A DNA stretch of 64,000 bases, taken from Chitinophagaceae bacterium BSSC1 (lineage in GTDB: Bacteria > Bacteroidota > Bacteroidia > Chitinophagales > Chitinophagaceae). A model generated the notes under the pieces. That model saw only the letters and a list, made by a program, of their open reading frames with translations. It ran no database searches and was not told the origin of the DNA. The stretch is taken from positions 62,001-126,000 of the forward strand of contig NKJC01000003.1 in assembly GCA_002256435.1 (NCBI GenBank). The letters are read 5' to 3'. This document shows positions 43,737 through 51,590 of the stretch, piece after piece; position 1 is the first letter of the stretch, and every line of letters begins with the position of its first letter. Both the position numbers and the translations under genes were made by a program.

Positions 43737-44918
43737 TTAAAAACTATCTATAGGGTGTAATTCCTTGGTATCAATAATATTGAATTGTTGGTCAATTTCG
43801 GCATTATGTTCGCCTAACAAAGGTGCTCCTTTTTCAGAAACCAAGATTTCGCCGTCTACCCTAATGGGGCAACGGGTAGTGGTTACAGCAACACCTTTGG
43901 ATGTTTTCACTACTAATTCCATATTCAATTCTTGATAGCCCGTTTCATGCATTAGCAATTGGTAGTCCAATACCTTGGCACACCAAATGTCTGCAGGCTC
44001 TAAAATAGCTAACCATTCAGCAGTTGATTTGATGACCAAATGGTTGGCTAATATTTGTTTGATTTCATCCCTTCTACTAAACCACTGGGCACTGTCTTCA
44101 AAAATCAGTAATTGAGGACAAGTTAATAAGATTCCAAGGATTAAAATATCGCCCATGGCCAATGCCAAATGACCATCTTTTGTAGCATAAATACCATATG
44201 GGGCTGCAATATATGCATGCCCACCATTTACGGCACTGCGAACTGGTAACGCTCCACCATCATTATAAAAACAGGTGAGCACTTCAAATTGAAAATCTAG
44301 TATACTTTCTAACATACTCACTTGTACCAATCCACCCTCTCCTGTAATGGTTCTTCTATACAAACAGGCAAGTATTCCTTGTGCTATATGGGTTCCCGCT
44401 AATATATCTACCACGGCTACACCCATGGGTGTGGGGTTTTCAGACTGACTATTGCTTAACCAGGTTAATCCAGAAGCAGCCTGTAACAACAAGTCCTGAC
44501 CTGGTAAATCTTTCCAAGGCCCTTCTGATCCAAACCCTGTAATCTCAGCATAAACTATTTGGGGATTTAGAGCTTTGACCGTATCATAATCCAAGCCCAA
44601 TCGCTCCATCACACCTGGTCTGAAATTATGGAGCAACACGTCTGCTCTTTGCAAAATCTGTTTTACTTTTTGTAAATCAGTATCCTTTTTCAAATCTGCT
44701 GCATAGCTCTGTTTGTTTCTATTGATGGCATGAAAAATACTTGACTCTCCTTCAATAATTACATCTGATACATACAAGTGTCTACAAATATCTCCCGTAT
44801 CTGGCCGCTCAATTTTAATTACCTGCGCGCCCATATCTGCCAAACGCAAAGCGGCAGATGGGCCAGATAAAAACTGACTCAGGTCAACAATAATAATATC
44901 TTCTAATAATTTAACCAT
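43737..44918 (-). CDS. CaiB/BaiF (family III) CoA-transferase, copy B
   Basis: This 393-residue cytoplasmic enzyme shows the standard family III layout: VDLSQFLSGPSAALRLADMG, VIKIERPDTGD, INRNKQSYAADLKK, NFRPGVMERLGLDY and YAEITGFGSEGPW. Asp171 in VAVVDILAGTHIAQG sits where the catalytic aspartate that carries the acyl-anhydride intermediate is found. It shares roughly half its residues with the CoA-transferase encoded immediately upstream (1-base gap), so the pair arose by duplication. Both catalytic Asp residues are kept, so both should be active or form a heteromer. CoA donor and acceptor acids are unknown. Confidence 0.92.
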   Translation of the reverse strand: MVKLLEDIIIVDLSQFLSGPSAALRLADMGAQVIKIERPDTGDICRHLYVSDVIIEGESSIFHAINRNKQSYAADLKKDTDLQKVKQILQRADVLLHNFRPGVMERLGLDYDTVKALNPQIVYAEITGFGSEGPWKDLPGQDLLLQAASGLTWLSNSQSENPTPMGVAVVDILAGTHIAQGILACLYRRTITGEGGLVQVSMLESILDFQFEVLTCFYNDGGALPVRSAVNGGHAYIAAPYGIYATKDGHLALAMGDILILGILLTCPQLLIFEDSAQWFSRRDEIKQILANHLVIKSTAEWLAILEPADIWCAKVLDYQLLMHETGYQELNMELVVKTSKGVAVTTTRCPIRVDGEILVSEKGAPLLGEHNAEIDQQFNIIDTKELHPIDSF

Positions 44919-44919
44919 C

Positions 44920-46065
44920 TTATTGGTTTATCAAATCTCTTTGTATTTGTAGTTGGTGCTCTCCCAGTTCTGGCGCAGGTTTGGAAGAAAATATTCTTTT
45001 TCCATCAATTCTAATAGGACACCTAGTTGTGGTAAAAGACTTGTTATTTACCTGCAAGGTTTGTTCCATTTGCAATACTTGGTAAGCTTCTTTTTGGGTC
45101 ATTTCATGCCAATCATTTACTTCCATGGCCCATAACCCATGGTGTTGTAACATTTCTAACCAATGTATAGAAGAAGCTTGCAATAAATGGTTTCCTAAAA
45201 GCCTTTTAATCTCATCTCTTTTAACAAATGTATCTGACTGAGAAAATTGTTCCAATTGTTTAGAACCAATAACAGTTGCCAAGACTTGTATATCCATCAT
45301 GGCTATGGCAATATAACCAGTAGCTGTTTGATAAATACCATAAGGCGCTCCAAGCAATGGATTTCCATTACTTACCTGACTCCTATTCAGACCTTTTCCA
45401 CTGCTATAATAGGTAGTCAATAATTCAAATTGAAAATCAAGCAATGATTCCATTAAGCTAATTTCTATCAAAGCTCCTTTGCCAGTTTTTTGTCTGCGAA
45501 TTAATGCAGCAAGAATTCCTTGTACCAATTGCCCACCCGCCATATAATCCGCAATGGATAAACCAAATGGCATGGGTGCGTCATTGGCATTTCCTGTTGT
45601 ATATGCCAACCCGGTCATGGCTTGCAGTAGCAAGTCTTGCCCGGGTTTATTTTTCCAAGGTCCTTTTTTACCATATCCCGAGATTTCTGCATAAATCAGT
45701 TTGGGATTAATTTTGATTACATCGCCGTAGCCCAAACCTGTTTTTTCCATGATCCCAGGTCTAAAATTATGGGTGACTACATCGGCCTTGGCAATTAATT
45801 TTAAAACCAATTTCAAATCTTGGGGATCTTTCAAATTTGCCGTAAAACTTTCTTTGTTTCTATTTATGGTATGAAACAACAAGGAATTGTTTTCATCAGC
45901 CCAAAGATTCTTGATAGAGAGTTTTCTACATGCATCACCAGTTTTTGGGCGCTCAATTTTTATGACTCTGGCGCCTAAGTCTGCCAACCTCAATCCTGCA
46001 GAAGGACCAGAGAGATACTGGCTAAATTCCAATACCAATAAACCTTTTAAAGGAAGCTGCATCAT
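44920..46065 (-). CDS. CaiB/BaiF (family III) CoA-transferase, copy A
   Basis: This 381-residue cytoplasmic protein has family III blocks: LEFSQYLSGPSAGLRLADLG, VIKIERPKTGDACRKL, INRNKESFTANLKD, NFRPGIMEKTGLGYGD and YAEISGYGKKGPW. Catalytic Asp173 is in LSIADYMAGGQLVQG. The C-terminal TTRCPIRIDGKRI and GEHQLQIQ match copy B. The start ATG overlaps the stop of the upstream solute-binding-like gene by four bases (ATGA at 46062-46065). With a MaoC hydratase two genes upstream, the unit has the parts for forming an acyl-CoA, hydrating or dehydrating it, and transferring CoA again. Confidence 0.92.
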   Translation of the reverse strand: MMQLPLKGLLVLEFSQYLSGPSAGLRLADLGARVIKIERPKTGDACRKLSIKNLWADENNSLLFHTINRNKESFTANLKDPQDLKLVLKLIAKADVVTHNFRPGIMEKTGLGYGDVIKINPKLIYAEISGYGKKGPWKNKPGQDLLLQAMTGLAYTTGNANDAPMPFGLSIADYMAGGQLVQGILAALIRRQKTGKGALIEISLMESLLDFQFELLTTYYSSGKGLNRSQVSNGNPLLGAPYGIYQTATGYIAIAMMDIQVLATVIGSKQLEQFSQSDTFVKRDEIKRLLGNHLLQASSIHWLEMLQHHGLWAMEVNDWHEMTQKEAYQVLQMEQTLQVNNKSFTTTRCPIRIDGKRIFSSKPAPELGEHQLQIQRDLINQ

Positions 46066-47228
46066 ACTAACGCAATTGAGTGGTCCATTGTTAAACTGGT
46101 TTGGTATAATTCATTCATTTGTTCTAATGCATCCAATGCACTGATTTTTCCCATTAAAAATGCTTGCACGGGTGCACCCGCATGATCTTGAAAATATAAA
46201 TACCCATTGTAACGAGGTCTTGTATACCCCCTTTCCATCAATGGCAGTACCTGCTTGAAATAATCATTTGTGAGGGTATTTGCTATGTCATTCTTCCATG
46301 CGGCTAAATGACCAGGCTGCCCCCCATGCTGCACATAGATGCCAGATTGCCAAGCCTCTGAAACAGCCATTTGGGTAAATGCCAATGCCAGTTCTGGATA
46401 TTTACTATGTGCAGAAACAGACAAACCTGTTCCGCCAATAGTGGTTCTTAATTGATGCCCAAGAACACTTACAGTTCCCGTATACCTAAGAAGGTATTGG
46501 GCATAACCATCTCTTGCATAGTTAGAATATCCGTATGCAAATGGACAATACCAATAGTCATTAGTGCTGCTCATTAATTCTGCCACAGCAATTGGATTGC
46601 ATTGAAAGAAACGGGGATCTAATAAGGAATACAATTCCTTCATAGTTTCAAGCGCTTTACAACCTATTTCATTATCAATTAAAATTGATTGATTTGTAAA
46701 TGGGTATTTGCCATGTAGGATGCAAAAACTATAAAAATTCATGAGACAGTCAATTGGAATGGCTGGTATAGCTACTTTACCTGCTTTTGCCAAATCCAAT
46801 AAAGCTTCCCAATTATTGGGAATTGTTTGATGTGCTTTTGCAAATAAGTCTGGACGATAACTTGCGGCAGGCGTTGCTGCATCAATGGCCAATGCCCATT
46901 GGTGTCCCTGATAGTGATAACTCAGGTGGGAATTTCCCACAGAATTTTCTAATTGATTTTCTAGATAAGAAGCATCTAGGTATTGATCCAGTGGCAACAC
47001 ACAATTGGTGGCTGCTGCACATCCTACCCATGGATGGTCAATGATGAGTAAATCATAGGATTCGGTGAGTTTTTCAATAGGATAATCCGCAAATGCTTGT
47101 AGGCTACGAATATCCCATTGAATAGTTACTTCGGGATACAATTCCGTATAGCGTTGAGACATAGCCAATAAGGGGGTAAATCCCCTACTATGCCCCCATG
47201 TTATCCCTTTGAGTGTAACTTTAGCCAT
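46062..47228 (-). CDS. Extracellular-solute-binding-protein-like protein lacking a signal peptide
   Basis: This 388-residue protein resembles family 1 ABC solute-binding proteins: an early [34 protein letters not shown], a hinge-region [17 protein letters not shown] and the ASP-type [20 protein letters not shown]. It starts [12 protein letters not shown], with no signal peptide or lipobox, and no ABC permease or ATPase is present in the window. It may therefore be a cytoplasmic protein using the binding-protein fold for another task. It overlaps the MaoC gene by 8 bases and the next CoA-transferase by 4, so coupled synthesis with the CoA enzymes is likely. Function unknown. Confidence 0.75.
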   Translation of the reverse strand: MAKVTLKGITWGHSRGFTPLLAMSQRYTELYPEVTIQWDIRSLQAFADYPIEKLTESYDLLIIDHPWVGCAAATNCVLPLDQYLDASYLENQLENSVGNSHLSYHYQGHQWALAIDAATPAASYRPDLFAKAHQTIPNNWEALLDLAKAGKVAIPAIPIDCLMNFYSFCILHGKYPFTNQSILIDNEIGCKALETMKELYSLLDPRFFQCNPIAVAELMSSTNDYWYCPFAYGYSNYARDGYAQYLLRYTGTVSVLGHQLRTTIGGTGLSVSAHSKYPELALAFTQMAVSEAWQSGIYVQHGGQPGHLAAWKNDIANTLTNDYFKQVLPLMERGYTRPRYNGYLYFQDHAGAPVQAFLMGKISALDALEQMNELYQTSLTMDHSIALV

Positions 47229-47673
47229 TGGCTATTTGCTTTTTTTGTACCAATAATACATGCTCACAAATCATCACTAATTCTTGGTGCTGGTTGGTCA
47301 CTTCTAATAATTCTGACACCAAACCAAAGCCTGGTTTTTTATGATCTTTCAATTGGCTTATCTGCACTTTTACGCGAATTGTATCACCTATAAAAACTGG
47401 TTTTGTAAACCTGATTTTTTCATAGCCATAGGTCATGGAAACGGGATTAATGTAACCGGCTGTTAATCCAACTGCAACGGTGAATACCAAGGTTCCGTGT
47501 GCCATTCTTCTTTTAAAGGGCTGGGTTTTGCACCATTCCTCGTCCATGTGGTGCGGGAAGAAATCGCCAGATTGCCCAGCATGAATCACAATATCTGTTT
47601 CTGTAATGGTTCTTCCATTGGTAAATCGAACAGTGTTCAGTTCAAAATCCTCGTAGTACATGGTATATTCCAT
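47221..47673 (-). CDS. MaoC-family hot-dog hydratase/dehydratase
   Basis: This 150-residue protein has the single hot-dog fold of (R)-specific enoyl-CoA hydratases and MaoC dehydratases. The active-site segment is [18 protein letters not shown], with Asp37 and His41/His42, in the GDxNPxH position (Asn replaced by Phe). [15 protein letters not shown] and [18 protein letters not shown] are typical following blocks. It should hydrate or dehydrate a CoA thioester in the cytoplasm. It is the first gene of the thirteen-gene unit and follows the shared 28-bp element by about 190 bases. Confidence 0.9.
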   Translation of the reverse strand: MEYTMYYEDFELNTVRFTNGRTITETDIVIHAGQSGDFFPHHMDEEWCKTQPFKRRMAHGTLVFTVAVGLTAGYINPVSMTYGYEKIRFTKPVFIGDTIRVKVQISQLKDHKKPGFGLVSELLEVTNQHQELVMICEHVLLVQKKQIANG

Positions 47674-47860
47674 ACAAAGCAGATAAGTGATTAAACCACT
47701 ATGCTAACGAGATGGAAACCTTGTTTTGAACAAATCGGGAAAGTGTTGGGAGAAATCTCCACAAACATCTAGGGCGAATGTTATTCAGGGCGGCCAGCAA
47801 TTCGTTGTAATAGCAATAAACTAATATTGTTCGAAAGTAACTGAAACTGACTAGGAGTAA

Positions 47861-47888
47861 AATGTAAGGTTTGACTATAATGATGGAA
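47861..47888 (-). promoter_or_regulatory. 28-bp shared upstream element, copy upstream of the MaoC unit
   Basis: This copy is identical over 28 bases to the one at 27219-27246, in the same orientation. It lies about 190 bases upstream of the MaoC gene start at 47673 and just after the terminator at 47912-47937. Its place between a terminator and an operon start supports a regulatory role. The 281-base gap at 47674-47954 that contains it holds no open reading frame I can support. Confidence 0.7.
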
Positions 47889-47911
47889 CATTTTACTGCT
47901 TATGCAATAAA

Positions 47912-47937
47912 AAAGACCACCCAAAAGAGTGGCCTTT
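47912..47937 (-). terminator. Rho-independent terminator after the Gfo/Idh (Tat) gene
   Basis: Read on the minus strand, AAAGGCCACTC and GGGTGGTCTTT form an 11-bp stem with a TTTT loop, followed by a T-run (the run overlaps the 3' arm and continues TTTATT). Two pairs are G-U only in this orientation and are mismatches on the other strand. That shows it works for the minus-strand unit 56612-47955. Confidence 0.88.
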
Positions 47938-47954
47938 CTATTTAGACGGGTTTG

Positions 47955-49280
47955 TTACAACTTAATGGCCCATTCGTTCAACATAGGCCTACCCAGTAGC
48001 GCATTGGCTTCGGGGTCATTTTTAAACTGTTCTTTCTTAGGATTCCATTCCAATTTCCGATTCAATTGGTAGGCAATATTTCCAATATTACATACACTTG
48101 ACGTGCGATGTCCAATTTCTACATCGCATATAGGTTTGGATCTGGTGCGCATGGCATTTAAAAAGTCTTTGTAGTGGTCTTCGCTTTTGTATACATGCTT
48201 TTCAGTTTCACCAATCACTTTGTCTTTCAAAGAAGCTGGTGTGGTTTCTAATTTACCCCTGGCCACTTTAAGCTCTCCTTCTGATCCAATAAAATGAATG
48301 GCATTACCCCATGCCCATTTTTCGTGGGTCATAACAATCCCATTATCATATTTGTAGGTCAAGAACGGATGCTCTTTACCATCTGGTGCAATTACTTCTA
48401 CGGGTCCACTTGCATCCATATCCAATGCCCATTGTACAATATCAAACATGTGGGCTCCCCAGTCTGTAACCATACCTCCACCAAATTCTTTGTAATTACG
48501 CCAGTTTGGATACACGTCTTTTGTAATTGGCGGTGCTAGTTCTGAATTAAAATTCACAGGCGCATTGGGTCCTAACCATTTGGTCCAATCCAATCCTTCT
48601 GGAATGGTTTCTGCTGGCAGATTATAAGGTGTTGGAGGTGGCCCTACATTAACTTTAATCTGTTTTATTTGACCAATATATCCATTGCGGATTAATTCGG
48701 CTGCCTGTCTAAATTCTTTCCAGGAACGCTGCATGCTTCCTGTTTGAAAAACCCGATCATACTTTCTGGTTGCATTCACCATGGCCCTACCTTCTTTCAC
48801 GGTTAATGCCAATGGCTTCTCACAATAAATATCTTTTCCAGCTTGAGCGGCTCTAACTGCTGCTGCGGCATGCCAATGGTCTGGCAAAGCAATCACCACC
48901 GCGTCTACAGATTTGAGTGCTAATAATTCTCTAAAATCATTGTACACTGGAATCTCATTATATGCACCCAGTTGGGTATTTTTTGCATAATTGGCCTTGA
49001 TACTATCTAAGGTTTTTTTAGCTTTTGCTTGGTAAACTTCACTAATGGCAGTAAAACGAATTTGTTCTGTCTTTAGAAAATAACTAGATAGAATGCCTCC
49101 TTGTTTTCCTGCACCAATTAAACCCAATGAAATGATATCACTAGGTGCGGTGTATTTGATTCCGGATAAGCTGGTTCCACCCAAGACATGTCTGGGTAGA
49201 ATCATGAATCCAGCCAATACTTTGGCCGAATTACCCATAAAATCTCTTCTGGAAACCGATTGAGGTTTTTGTTCTTTCAT
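47955..49280 (-). CDS. Gfo/Idh/MocA-family oxidoreductase with Tat signal
   Basis: This 441-residue protein begins with a twin-arginine signal (VSRRDFMGNSAKVLAGFMIL), so it should be exported folded with its nucleotide cofactor. The Rossmann part reads ISLGLIGAGKQGGIL, AVVIALPDHWHAAAAVRAAQ and DIYCEKPLALTVKEG (EKP motif). The C-terminal half has VTDWGAHMFDIVQWALDMD. Exported members with tightly bound NAD(H) act on sugars, including 3-keto sugars and glycosides. It is the last gene of the unit GH2-GH78-GH92-Gfo/Idh and is followed by a clear terminator. Confidence 0.9.
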   Translation of the reverse strand: MKEQKPQSVSRRDFMGNSAKVLAGFMILPRHVLGGTSLSGIKYTAPSDIISLGLIGAGKQGGILSSYFLKTEQIRFTAISEVYQAKAKKTLDSIKANYAKNTQLGAYNEIPVYNDFRELLALKSVDAVVIALPDHWHAAAAVRAAQAGKDIYCEKPLALTVKEGRAMVNATRKYDRVFQTGSMQRSWKEFRQAAELIRNGYIGQIKQIKVNVGPPPTPYNLPAETIPEGLDWTKWLGPNAPVNFNSELAPPITKDVYPNWRNYKEFGGGMVTDWGAHMFDIVQWALDMDASGPVEVIAPDGKEHPFLTYKYDNGIVMTHEKWAWGNAIHFIGSEGELKVARGKLETTPASLKDKVIGETEKHVYKSEDHYKDFLNAMRTRSKPICDVEIGHRTSSVCNIGNIAYQLNRKLEWNPKKEQFKNDPEANALLGRPMLNEWAIKL

Positions 49281-49307
49281 GGCAAGAGTTTGTGTTGTTT
49301 TTGCTTT

Positions 49308-51572
49308 TTATTTTGAGAAGGAATAAGGTACGGATTTTTGAGATATTCCACGTTTAAAATTGGGTTTTTCTGACATCTTAAATTCCAAAACCCCACCTTT
49401 GATAAGATCTTGGTGTTTCAAATAATTCAAATCATATTCCTTACCATTTAGATAAGCTGATTGAATATAAAGATGACTAGGGTTGTTTGCAGGAGCTTTA
49501 ATTAGAAATTGGTTGCCATTGGGTAGGTTCAAAGTGATTTTTTTAAACAAGGGAGCCCCCACCACATATTGATTGGTACCCGGACAAACCGAATAAAAAC
49601 CCATGGCACTAAACACATACCAGGCACTGGTTTGGCCATTGTCTTCGTCTCCACAAAAGCCATCAGGGGTTGATTTGTAGAGTTTATTCATGGCATCCCG
49701 AACATGGTATTGGGTTTTCCATGGTGCGCCACAATAATCATATATATAAATCATGTGTTGGATGGGTTGGTTACCATGCGCATATTGCCCCATATTCATC
49801 ACTTGCATTTCTAGCATTTCATGAATGACTTTTTTGTAAGCAGATTCATCAAATATGGGTGGTTGATTAAAAACAGAGTCTAACATTTGCTCCATGACTT
49901 TATTCCCGCCCATTAAATTTGCTAGCCCCTTAAAATCATGAAACACCGACCAACTATAATGCCATGCATTACCCTCCACAAATTCGCCTCCCCACCTAAA
50001 CGGATTAAACCCTTTTTGAAAACTACCATCCCTATTTTTCCCGCGCATGAGTAGATAAGAGCTATCAAATAAATTCCGGTAGTTCTGTGATCTTTTAGCA
50101 AATTTTTCAATACTAGCTGCAGGTTTGTTGAGTGCAATACTTAATTGATTCAAGCAAAAATCGGCATAAGCAAATTCCAAGGTCTTTGCTGCTGAACCAC
50201 CATACATATCAACTGGTAGATATCCCAATTGATTGTATTCTTTGAACCCATCGCGCCCCAGCGTATTCATGGGGCCCACACTATCCGTATTTTTCATGAG
50301 GGCTTCATAGAGTAGATTCATATCATAGCCCCGAATCCCTTTTAAATAAGCATCTGCAATGACAGAAGCGGAATTGCTTCCAATCATAGTGCGTCTATGA
50401 CCCGGACTTGCCCATTCTGGCAACCATCCACTTTCTTTATAGGTATTGACCAATCCCTGCATCATCTGACTACTCATATCAGGATAGACCAAGGTCAAAA
50501 AAGGAAAGAGTGCCCTAAATGTATCCCAAAAACCCGTGTCTGTAAATAATACCCCTTGTTCAAGATGCCCATTAAAAGGACTATAGTGTACCGTATTTCC
50601 CGATGCATCTATCTCATGAAATTTTCTTGGAAATTGCAGCATCCTGTACAAACAAGAATAAAATGTCTTGATCTGTTCATCAGTACCCCCTTCTGGCTTG
50701 ATCCTGCTTAATTGTTTGCTCCATTCTGTTTTTGCTTTTTGGGTAATTTGTTCAAAAGTTTGTTTACCCAATTCTCTGTTCAGATTTAATTCCGCTTGTT
50801 CAAATGAAATAAAAGAAGAAGCTACTCTTAGTTCTAGTTGCTCCCCTTTATTGGTTTTAAAACCCACAACTGCCTGAGCATGTGCACTGGTCAATTCTTT
50901 TTTAGAAGCTATCAGAATGCTATCATCAACAGTCCAAGATAGTTGGAATGGCTTGCTAAATTGAATCACAAAATAGTTCTTAAAATTAGCCGGCACGCCC
51001 CCCCTATTCCTAGTAGTATATCCAATAATTTTATTTTCTTCAGGAATAATTTTCACATAAGAACCCCTATCAAATGCATCTACCAAAAGAAAGGAACTAT
51101 CTGATTTTGGGTAAGTGATTTTAAAAATAGCTGCCCTATCCGTTGGAGCTATTTCTGTTTTAATATCATAATCTGCTAAATAGACCTGGTAATAATAAGG
51201 ATGCGCTTCTTCCGCTTTGTGCGAAAACCAACTGGCCCTTTTCTCTTCATTGACTTGCAGTTTTCCTACCATGGGCATGATGCTGAATTGTCCATAGTCG
51301 CCCATCCAGGGCGATGGCTGATGCGTTTGTTTGAACCCCCTGATCTTGTCTGCAGTGTAAGTGTATGTCCAACCATATCCGTTGACACCCGTTTGTGGGG
51401 TCCAACAATTCATCCCCCATGGAAGTGTGATGGCAGGATAGGTATTCCCATTGGAAAAACTGTATTTTGAATCAGTGCCCATCATGGGATTAACAAGTTC
51501 TTCTGCAGGCAACTGGGCCATAGCCAATTGATGCATTAAGACCAAGCATATTATTTGACAAATCTGTTTCAT
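49308..51572 (-). CDS. GH92 alpha-mannosidase-family glycoside hydrolase
   Basis: This 754-residue protein has a 19-residue signal peptide. It opens with NPMMGTDSKYSFSNGNTYPA and continues with GFKQTHQPSPWMGDYG and SAWYVFSAMGFYSVCPG. Further motifs are EGNAWHYSW and CGDEDNGQTSA. These are strong GH92 blocks, with the acidic pair around GDEDNGQ near the C-terminus. Characterised GH92 enzymes are Ca2+-dependent exo-alpha-mannosidases, mostly acting on N-glycans or yeast mannan. Mannose is not a normal pectin sugar, so this enzyme may serve glycoprotein-linked glycans or have another alpha-glycoside specificity. Confidence 0.93.
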   Translation of the reverse strand: MKQICQIICLVLMHQLAMAQLPAEELVNPMMGTDSKYSFSNGNTYPAITLPWGMNCWTPQTGVNGYGWTYTYTADKIRGFKQTHQPSPWMGDYGQFSIMPMVGKLQVNEEKRASWFSHKAEEAHPYYYQVYLADYDIKTEIAPTDRAAIFKITYPKSDSSFLLVDAFDRGSYVKIIPEENKIIGYTTRNRGGVPANFKNYFVIQFSKPFQLSWTVDDSILIASKKELTSAHAQAVVGFKTNKGEQLELRVASSFISFEQAELNLNRELGKQTFEQITQKAKTEWSKQLSRIKPEGGTDEQIKTFYSCLYRMLQFPRKFHEIDASGNTVHYSPFNGHLEQGVLFTDTGFWDTFRALFPFLTLVYPDMSSQMMQGLVNTYKESGWLPEWASPGHRRTMIGSNSASVIADAYLKGIRGYDMNLLYEALMKNTDSVGPMNTLGRDGFKEYNQLGYLPVDMYGGSAAKTLEFAYADFCLNQLSIALNKPAASIEKFAKRSQNYRNLFDSSYLLMRGKNRDGSFQKGFNPFRWGGEFVEGNAWHYSWSVFHDFKGLANLMGGNKVMEQMLDSVFNQPPIFDESAYKKVIHEMLEMQVMNMGQYAHGNQPIQHMIYIYDYCGAPWKTQYHVRDAMNKLYKSTPDGFCGDEDNGQTSAWYVFSAMGFYSVCPGTNQYVVGAPLFKKITLNLPNGNQFLIKAPANNPSHLYIQSAYLNGKEYDLNYLKHQDLIKGGVLEFKMSEKPNFKRGISQKSVPYSFSK

Positions 51573-51590
51573 GATGGCTATTTAAAATTC

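Noticed and set aside
43737..46065. Carnitine or oxalate metabolism genes
   Set aside because: The CoA-transferases match family III in general, but no carnitine dehydratase partner, oxalyl-CoA decarboxylase or related transporter is present.
27219..47888. Direct repeats as ends of a mobile element or duplicated segment
   Set aside because: The two 28-bp copies are not flanked by transposase genes, target duplications or longer homology, and both sit in promoter positions.
47674..47954. Possible small gene in the 281-base gap
   Set aside because: I found no minus-strand frame with a plausible start and composition; the gap is explained by a terminator and the shared element.
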